Source: Symbiodinium natans
Lineage: Eukaryota; Sar; Dinophyceae; Suessiales; Symbiodiniaceae
NCBI GenBank assembly: GCA_905221605.1
Contig: CAJNDS010002691.1
Span: forward strand, 130,001 to 194,000
DNA length: 64,000 nt
Reading direction: 5' to 3'
The translations under genes were made by a program, and so were the position numbers. The notes below the pieces were generated by a model that saw only the letters and a program-made list of their open reading frames with translations, did not search any database and had not been told where the DNA came from. Of this stretch, positions 56,025-64,000 are shown piece after piece. Position 1 is the stretch's first letter; each line of letters begins with the position of its first letter.

Positions 56025-59000
56025 CTTGGCCAGCGATTGCCGCACCCCCGCCGTGGCTGCGCTCGTTAACGCTACATTAACCTTGACTGGACTTCAAGTG
56101 TGAGGGGTGTAAAGTTATCTTAGTGTAGGAGTTTAAGGGTCAAGGTTTAGGGTTTAGGGTTTAGGGTTTAGGGTTTAGGGCTTAGGGCTTAGGGCTTAGG
56201 GCTTAGGGCTTAGGGCTTAGGGCTGAGGGTTCTCAGATCACATGTGCCTCAAGACTTCGGGGAATCATGCCGCAGGTTTAGGAAAGTCGGGGTTGACAGC
56301 CTGGTGCGGTCGCCCAAGGCCTTGGGGGCATTCTCCACGATACCGATTGGCGCGGCCCTAAACTAGAGTAATCTCCGTCTGCGCATCTCTCCGTCCAGGT
56401 CCCAGAACTGCCCTAGAGAGCCACCTTGCCAGGCAGAGGTAGAGGCCAGGAAGTCCAGAGACATGCCATGGGCACGGCAACCCTACATCAGCTCAAAATC
56501 CCCAAAGCGCTGCACCTCAGGCCAAGGTGCACCTTCGGTGGTCAAAACCAGCCTCTGCACAGGGCCAAAGATCTTCGGCAAGGGCGATAGCAGATGTTGC
56601 GAAGAAGGACGTTGCAAGGCAAGAATGGCAATCCGACTCTGCTGGGCCTTCTTTAAGGCCAGTTCAGGCCCAGCCTAAAGCGCAAGCCCTGAACGTGATA
56701 CCCTCAGTACAAGGCTTGCGATACAAACTCAATACTCAGCATCACAACTCAACCCCAAGCCCTTTGACACTAACTGCGTAATCAAAGCCTCAAGCCTAAA
56801 ACCCCGCTGCTGAATGTGTTTGGCCCAGCTGGACTTTCTTTACGAGCCACATCGCGGTTTAGACCGTTTGTATGCGCTCATCGCTGCTGCCAGCGTATCC
56901 TGAAGTAGAGGTCATGTGCTTACTGAAAAGGATCATGTCCCTGTGTCGAAGTTCTATGCCCTTCACATCCCCGAACCTTCAAAGGGATAAAATCACAAAC
57001 CCTAATCCCGGAATCCTAATCCCTGAGCAGCCGCTGACCTGCTTACATTGGACTGAAACCGTCGCCGCATAGGCTCCTCAGTGCTCAGCGCCCTACTTGG
57101 AAGTTCATCACAATCTATACAGTTGGGGGAGGGGGGTGTAAAGTAAGACAACTTAAGTTGTCACTGGTCATGTCCTTACTGGGAGTACTGTTCTGAGAAG
57201 GCACCCCAAGAGCATAAGTTCAAGCTATCATGAGTTGCAAAAGACGCGGGCCTCTGGTGCTGGTTCTGCTTATGTTTGGGTCTTAGGGTTCCGGGCCGCT
57301 CTGTAAATAGCGGGCCTAGTACTCCTGGGCAGGAAAAAACGAAGAACCCTTCACTCAACCTCAAATCCTGGACCTCCAACCTAATTAGCATACCCGCAGC
57401 AACAAATCTTGGAACACGGCTTGTCATCGCTGTAGACTTGAACTGGACGAGTTTTAGCCCAGGCTCCATCGCACTCCAATCTTGCCACGCACAAATCCTG
57501 AGGTCTTGCGACTGGGTTTAAACAAAGACTAGGGCAGGATCTGTGGCCGAGGTTTCATGGTCGCCGCCTCCGCATTTGCAGCAGATCGCTGCGTTCACAC
57601 ACTGCTGTCTTTTCTACAGAACTGCAAATATCGCCACTCTACCAGCCGGATCCTAAACAACACACAACCCAACAAGAAGACTTCCGCAAACCAGGGCTGC
57701 TCGGAAGTTACCATATGCCATATAAGAAAACTTTACAATTGCATCCAGCGGCTGATAACTTGAGTTTACAGCAACCCAGGAACTTCGAAATATCCTCTCT
57801 TTGAGTGCTTCAACGCTTGGGCGGCTTAGGGTTTAGGATTTAGGCTTTCGTCCTTAAGGTGCCAGCACATCCTCTGCCAAGCAAATTGAAGAAATGATTG
57901 CGGTTTTAAAACAGTGCGGGCCTCTAGAATTGGGGCCCGGCTTAGGGGTCAATACTTTTTGCTTAGGGCCTTGCATGCTGGGCCCTCAAATCGCCGTCTT
58001 CATCCAAGAACCCCGCCACTCCAAACCTGGACCCCGAGAACCCAAAGCCTATAACCTTTTAGGATCCTCTGCTTGTCCATTACATGGATGTCCATGCTTA
58101 CCTTCAGCAAGTTCGTGGTTTTCGGGACCCTCCCGCTGTTAAGGGCAGGGCATGTCGCGCTCACCAGCGTTGGCGGCATCCAGGCGTGTGCTGAGGGCAT
58201 GAAATCTTTCCTTGGCTCGAAGAGCTCCTCTGTTTCTCTCTCGCCTTGAGAGACGTTGCTTGTGGGTCGATCCATGATTTTACAACAGGGTCCTTAGGGT
58301 GGCGCCCTGCAGGGCAGCAACACATGGATACATTCATTTAACATAGGTGAGAGTCCTGCAGAACAACCTATGTCTGAAACCACGACATATCTGATGATTC
58401 AAAGACCCCCTAGATCCTGCGCACAAACGAGGGAGCCCATGGGTCACTTACTGCTTCACGGGTCGCGTTCAAATTTTGTGTACCAGGATGTACCAGGCAA
58501 ACTGCCGCTCGAATATCGGGCCCTCTCACCCAATTGGAAATTTTCTGCGTGCAGGAGAGCGACTAGGGATTGCAAGCTCGCAGCCTTGTCACTGCATCAA
58601 CGGCATCATGGAACTCTAGGATCCGGCGCGGCGATCTGAACGTGTCACTACGCAGGTAGAGTTTTCATGTCGAGTGGCCTTGCAGGGCCCCCCTGTAATC
58701 AATCTGAAGCTGTTTCATGATCTTAGGGAACCTCACCCCTTGACATCTCAAGTAGAGGTTTGGGGTGGCATCTGGCTGCATTGGTGCGTGCAGACGTTTG
58801 CGCCAACCCACATCCACCAAGTCATTCCTCAACCAGACACTGTCTCAACTCTCAGGACGCCGCCATTGAGACGCACACCATGGCCAGCTCTGTCTGGTCA
58901 AAGGTGGAGAGGAGCACGCCAGCGGTGCCAAAGAGCAGCACAAAGCCTTGGGGCTTAGGGCTTAGGCTTCGCGCTTCGGGGTGTGAGCAAATCCGGGGTG

Positions 59001-62000
59001 CGTTGGTCCAGGTTGTACTAGCTGCCATACATGCAGCCCCACTTGAACAGCTCTAAATGGAAAGGATCTTTCACGACTTAAACTGAAACGGGTCCTCGCA
59101 AGGAGCTTCGGGGCTCAAGACTGGAGGCATCTCCAAAGGATCGAGATAAGCCATGGCTTTTGCCTTGTGCTCGAGGGACTGCCTAGTGCTAAGATGCTGA
59201 ACTAAGGCGCGACAATCTCTGCACCTCGAGGCCTTCGTCCCCCAAAACATGTGAACAACAAACCTCCTGTCTAAATCACAAAGTCGCCCTGAAGCTCACA
59301 GACTACTTGAGCTACATGCCCTCACGTAAGTCCGAAAGAAGCAAGCAATCCGCGTGATTTGCTAGTGACAAGTTCCAGCCCAGAAGCTTCATCCGGACTT
59401 TCCCTGAAAAAGACTACGCTTCAGCTGCAGACAACCGTGAGGGCTTGTCAAGAATGTTTAAAGGTTTGAGGTGTTTTGTGGCATTCAACCTGGAGAGGTG
59501 AACCCTAAACCCAACATATCACTGCTGATGCCAAGGCTCTCTCCAAACAACCCTGCCTGAACGTCAGCCAGCGAGCCTCAAGCGGTGTTGAGATCTTGGA
59601 GTCTTCTGGCTCTGGGATGAAGGAGTTTGGCACCCCAAAACCCAATAATACCCCCTGGAGGCTTTGCAGTCTGTTCCCCCAGCCTGTTCCATGAAGTTGC
59701 CATGACAGTTGGAATTTGGGTTCCTGGTCTGGGACGGCTCCATGAAATTCGCGTCCCTCAACCCTAACCCCTAAGATCCTGTTCTTCACAGCCCGAAATG
59801 CCGCCCAAATCCCACCCCAGCCACCGACCCGCACTCAGGTCCATTCATCAGTAGCTCTCACCACAAGGTTAAGGGTTCAATGTTGTGATGCTGCAGTTCG
59901 TTCGTATGCCGATGCTTTTTTTCAGCGTAGCTTGTGCAGAGCCCAAACAAGATGGAGCCATAACCATGGACAATAAAGATCCACTGCCCACGCAGGGGCC
60001 AAATGTGCACACGCACACTTGCAACTCGAACTTCGAATGGCGCAAGGATTCGTCAGGCCTTCTTCCCTGAAGCCCCAGCTTACATTTGGTTCCCGGCTAT
60101 GGTGGTCGACTCGTTTCTCCAAAGCCCCATGAAAAGAAAACCCGACCGAAGCCCTACAACCTGAAGCCCAAAAACCAAAGAAAAAGAAAAAAAACTAACA
60201 AGAAATGAAGCCCGAAAACCCGAAAAGCCCCATGGTAAGCAAAAATGTGAATTCAAAAAAGATCAACCCTTAGGCACCTCCTCCTTCATCCTGGCAAGCA
60301 CCTTCAGTGTCCTCTTTTCGTAGTACTCGTCGATCCCTGCACCCATTTTATGGGGCTTCTTGGGGGAGGGCGGGGGGGGGGGGATTTAGAACTGAGGGCG
60401 TAGGGAATTTGCTCTACCACATAAGGGCCGAGGGTTTAGGGTTTGGAGTACAAGATTTGTCGCGGGGACTTCAAAAAGAGTCCGCAAATAACAAAATGGT
60501 TTCCTTGCCCTGGTATCTTAACTTCAGCTCCTTATCGGCAATCCTGGTTGGTTTAGAGCCATGTATAGGGCGGCAGTTTTGAGATTGTTGTTGAAGGGAA
60601 ACGAGGTGCCAATTCCCTACCTTGGCCCTGGACTACCAAGTAACAGGCAACATGCAACATGCGCACTCTAGAATGCTAGAAGCGCGTCATGCTCTGCCAC
60701 AGAAACACTCCCTGACTTGCTCAGACTGTGACCTCCGAGCAGGAAGAGTTCGTCACCACTTCACAACCCCAAACCCCAGCTCCAAGCGCATTCCAAAAGG
60801 TCCACAAGCAATCAGTCTCCGCACACGCCGAGCACCGGACAACTTTAATTGGTGATTTAGAAGCTGCCTCCACTTACACCTGGACACAGAAGGCCGAAAA
60901 GCTTTCCTACTACAGATACTTGTGGCGACTGGACCGTGAATCCTAACTCCCCCCAACCTACTTCTGCCGACTCAAATAGCCATCTTCGCAAGCGGGGCTG
61001 CAATCACCACTCTAGGCGCTGTACACCGTCCCCGAACGGCATGTACATAGGCCCAGCACCTGAAGTCGCTAACCTTACTTGAAACCCCTATTGAAACCTT
61101 CGGCCCTCAACCTCACCACTGAAAGAACCCTTCAAAGCCAAAAGCCCCGCCGGCACCTAGATGCCCGTAGTTGGTTAAATCCTTCTGCTCTGGCGCCTCC
61201 AGCCGCAACTCTCAAAGGGTTTCGGGGCTTTCGGGCGGCTTTGGGCTTGAAGATTTCGGGTTTAGGAAGTTTAGGGTTTAGGGTTGGGTTTAGGATTTGG
61301 GGTTTAGGGTTGGGGGGAACCAGAGAGGAGTAACTGTGCAGGCATGTTCTTAGGAGGGCATTGTCAGAAGCGCTGATGATCGATTCCCAGTTTGACGTGC
61401 CTTCATGTCCCAGCTCCTTGGGAGGGCCTGAACTCAAGCGCCCTTCGGAGTGGGCCCAAGTAGAGCATCACTACTTGTTTGAACCCCTGGACCTCCCCAA
61501 AGATACCAAGACTGTGGCCTAGAGTACCCAGATCACCCTCGCCCGGCCCCTGCCCCTGAAACGTCATGTGACTCCGCACCCAGGCCTTTGTAGAGTCCTC
61601 CCTGTTCTGCTTCTCGGGCGGCCTCTTCAGAGTTTTCAGCTCTGGAGGAGGGGCTGTAGGACACAGCATGGAGGGGCATAAGACTACCGCATGAGCCGTC
61701 TAGGTTCGTTTCGGTTTTGCGCCTGCCATCTTTCCAGAACTGCCAGTTGCCACTGAGCATCAAGATTGCAATACGACTTTTGAAGACCTCGTATGCCCAG
61801 AGCACCCAGGAGAGCTAAGCACCCAGGAGCATAACAGCTTGGAACCTGCGTACTCGACCCACAGCCAGAACACCCAGGGTCTAAACCTACACTGCCGTCA
61901 GCTAAAAACAAGCTCATGGTTGTGCATGTTCGCCCCCATCCACACATCCCGAGGGGCCTTCGGCTACAACAGCAACAGCACCAAGAGCAAGTCTGAGGCA

Positions 62001-63781
62001 TGTCGCCGTGCCCGGTCCTGCAAGGGTTTAGGGTTGAGGTCCGGGAAATGGCCGAGTTTTCATGCCGACATTGGGAAGCCTTGGGTTTGTGGCATTTAGG
62101 GTCTCCTACGGTTTCGTCTTTCTACACGTATACATTTTGAAAGAACTTAGGAGCGACGGGAAATCAATCTGCACACGCCGGGTGCAGGGCCCAGGGTCGA
62201 CGGGGTGAGACTCTGGGGCTTAGGTTGTTCGAACTGTTAGAGAGAAACACAGCAACTTCGAGTATTTAGTGCTTGGGCAGGTGGAGCCTAGTTGCAACCC
62301 GATGACCAACCTTGAGCCTCGTGACATCCACCGACATCCCCAAAATGCTTGGAACATCTTCTGAAGCACCGAGAAGTTGCACCCCCCCCCTCTTTTGGTC
62401 AACTACACCTCAACTTGAAGTCTTCAAGACCAAACCCCAACACCCCGGGAACCGGATCTCAGCTCCCAGCGCAGGGTTCGGGAGCTTGTCCTGGGATCGG
62501 AGGAACAGTTCTTGAGAACAGCAACTGCTCGCGGTGGACATTGTGGGCCTTCCAACTGTAGATAACAGTGGGGTCTTGAAAGAGAACTCACCATCCCACT
62601 CTGCCTGCCGAACTGTCCTGGACAAAAGGTGGCTTAAGTGGGGCGTGCCTGGCAGGGGAGAGCAATCTGCTATCCAGCTTGGACTTATGCTCCTGGACTG
62701 AAGGCTAGACGGGCAAGAGCAAGGATAGAGGAAAAGGCAATGGGAAGTCATGAGGAAGAAACAGCCGGCTGGCTGTGAAGGGACAGCCACTCCAATAAGG
62801 AATCTCACTTGCGCCCAGAAAAAGGAAGGAAGAGAACTCAGCTCAGCAAGATGGGGCAACGTTGGCAGGCTCGTAGAGTTCGAACCCTGACTCCTCATTC
62901 CTACTGCCCTTCAGCAAAGCCCCAACGACGACGACGGGAAGCTTCATGGAAGGCGTTCTGGGGTAGGTCGAGGGGGTCTGGTGGATGAAGGGTTTAGCTG
63001 GGGCAAGAGCTCCACGTAAGGATTGCTCACGAATTCCCAGGACCTTTCAAGCTTCTGTTCAATTCAAGCCCAAAGCCATGCACAACTACCCGGAGGCCAA
63101 GGTGTCGAGTTAGGCCCAAGGTGTCGAATTTGGCGTTTGTCGGCCCCGAGCCAAGCATCATGAGCACCAGCTGGACCACCCATCGCTCCCAAAATGAGCC
63201 CGGGAATTAGCCGCCCAAAAAGTGGATCGGATTGTGGGGCTCCCCCACCACATGCCACAGATTCGGCCAAGCTATTCGCTGATCCAAAGCTCGGCGGGAG
63301 CTCTCGTAATTGCCCCAGCTATGTAACCCGGCGTAAGGATCCGACTCTCGCTCCCTGAGTTGACCAGGAGCATGCCGATGGGACCTGCCCCTGTTCCGTT
63401 CCGGCGTTCCGTTCCGTTCGGCTGAGTACTCTGCTCTTTGTGGGCGGGGGGATGGGGGAAGAGAGGCAACCCAATGCATGCTGTTCTGCCAAAGCTTCGT
63501 GCCCGCCGTTGTGCAGGGAGCTGGTGCCCATCCTGAGTCACGGAATTCTGGAATTGAGGGTGCTGGTATGGAGGACGCAGACGCTGGACTGCCAAGCACC
63601 AAAGCAAACCGCGCACAAAGCCAGGCCAAAACAGGAGATGGATTGGGAACACTACTCGTGCAAAAGTGTCCTTAGCAAGCCTAGGATTCTGACCCTTCAT
63701 CACAGATCGCGTTCAGTGGGCCGACCTACTTGTCATCCATCTGAGCCACTCCTCCATGGCTGAGTTGAAGATGTTCGTGAC
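56025..63781 (-). CDS. Paralogue B: multi-exon gene of unrecognised family (5' end beyond window)
   Basis: Blocks collinear with paralogue A: 63750-63781 plus 63507-63532 (VTNIFNSAMEE then MGTSSLHNG, split by a 217-nt GT-AG intron), 60278-60336 (IDEYYEKRTLKVLARMKEE, 59 nt, GT donor), 59532-59576 (ARWLTFRQGCLERAL), 58879-58946 (FVLLFGTAGVLLSTFDQT, 68 nt), 58151-58221 (ERFHALSTRLDAANAGERDM), 57465-57497 (DLCVARLECDG), 56522-56554 (RLVLTTEGAPW) and 56025-56081 (VNVALTSAATAGVRQSLAK, 57 nt). Other likely exons: 62311-62382 (VQLLGASEDVPSILGMSVDV, donor GTTGGT), about 63210-63360 (YESSRRALDQRIAWPNLWH), and readings at 61640-61760 (GNWQFWKDGRRKTE) and 61340-61430 (KELGHEGTSNWESIISASD). The last block differs from A at six sites, all synonymous, so the protein is under constraint. 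Function unknown. Confidence 0.6.
56140..56226. repeat. Ordered telomere-variant array
   Basis: About five TTTAGGG heptamers followed in phase by about six CTTAGGG, then a CTGAGGG. It lies in the intron just upstream of the 56025-56081 block of paralogue B. Confidence 0.95.
61261..61312. repeat. Telomere-like tract
   Basis: Degenerate TTTAGGG, TTTAGGA and GGGTTTGGGG units, in a putative intron of paralogue B. Confidence 0.75.
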
Positions 63782-64000
63782 CTGGGCACAGGATGTACAA
63801 AGCCCTGGAACATACTCAACATCACCAAGGACCAGGAGCAATATTTTTTGGGGCGCTCGGATTTCATGGCACCTGCGTCGCGCTGGAGAACGGTCGCAGA
63901 CAAAGCAATACCACGGATGAGGTAGTGCCAGGACGGGCTGGAAGTTTTGCGGGCAGAGGTCAGGCGAGAGCACTTCACATCAGCGTAGCCTGCCCAAGGG

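Noticed and set aside
10080-58600. Shared string ATTGCAAGCTCGC near 10133 and 58571
   Set aside because: Only about 13-15 bp match and the frames diverge at once, so it was not counted as a ninth paralogue block.
12600-61760. Possible ninth paralogue block: W-F-x-DGR(K/R) readings at about 12.6 and 61.7 kb
   Set aside because: Position offset fits, but nucleotide likeness is too weak to claim homology by eye.
1-64000. CRISPR arrays, bacterial operons, ribosome-binding sites, rRNA
   Set aside because: Tandem repeats here lack the repeat-spacer regularity of CRISPR; gene structure is plainly eukaryotic; no rRNA-like conserved sequence was seen.

Overview
The window looks like nuclear DNA of a dinoflagellate, probably Symbiodiniaceae or a relative. 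No ribosomal or marker gene is present to fix the species. The evidence is as follows. There are dozens of short TTTAGGG/CCCTAAA-type tracts inside the sequence. Coding sequence is cut into exons of about 24-180 nt. Introns end in AG|G and start with GT or, often, GC. There are no bacterial-style operons. One stretch matches the last 12 nt of the dinoflagellate spliced leader. No long open reading frame explains the window: most long plus-strand ORFs are shadows of short minus-strand exons or of low-complexity repeats.

Every exon for which both splice sites and reading frame can be argued lies on the minus strand, from about 0.2 kb to 63.8 kb. This fits the one-directional gene arrangement known in dinoflagellates. 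From high to low coordinate: paralogue B (63.8-56.0 kb); short exons of unrecognised genes (55.9-51.9 kb); an endonuclease/exonuclease/phosphatase (EEP, CCR4/nocturnin-like) gene in about 13 exons (50.7-46.5 kb); unrecognised exons (45.8-42.0 kb); a GGDEF-like exon beside broken armadillo repeats (41.6-40.8 kb); several unrecognised multi-exon genes (39.9-17.4 kb); paralogue A (about 15.5-8.1 kb); a two- or three-exon unrecognised gene (5.7-4.7 kb); a cysteine-rich ORF between two related repeat arrays (4.3-1.8 kb); and a partial gene at the left edge.

The most informative structure is the paralogue pair. Eight short blocks occur in the same order and orientation at 14.3-8.1 kb and at 63.8-56.0 kb, offset by 47.9-49.5 kb. 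They keep reading frame and exon length and differ mainly at synonymous sites. One copy has a 217-nt GT-AG intron that the other lacks, with near-identical sequence at both intron ends, as expected for introner-type intron gain. One homologous exon uses a GC donor in copy A and GT in copy B. The protein family is not recognised.

The rest is intronic or intergenic: interstitial telomere-like arrays with ordered variant blocks, microsatellites, two short inverted-repeat elements, a dispersed TAAGGACCC-type repeat, a minisatellite between two duplicated splice donors, and an AT-rich island at 43.2-43.5 kb. No tRNA, rRNA, CRISPR array, reverse transcriptase or transposase was found. All gene models were read by eye and need transcript evidence.
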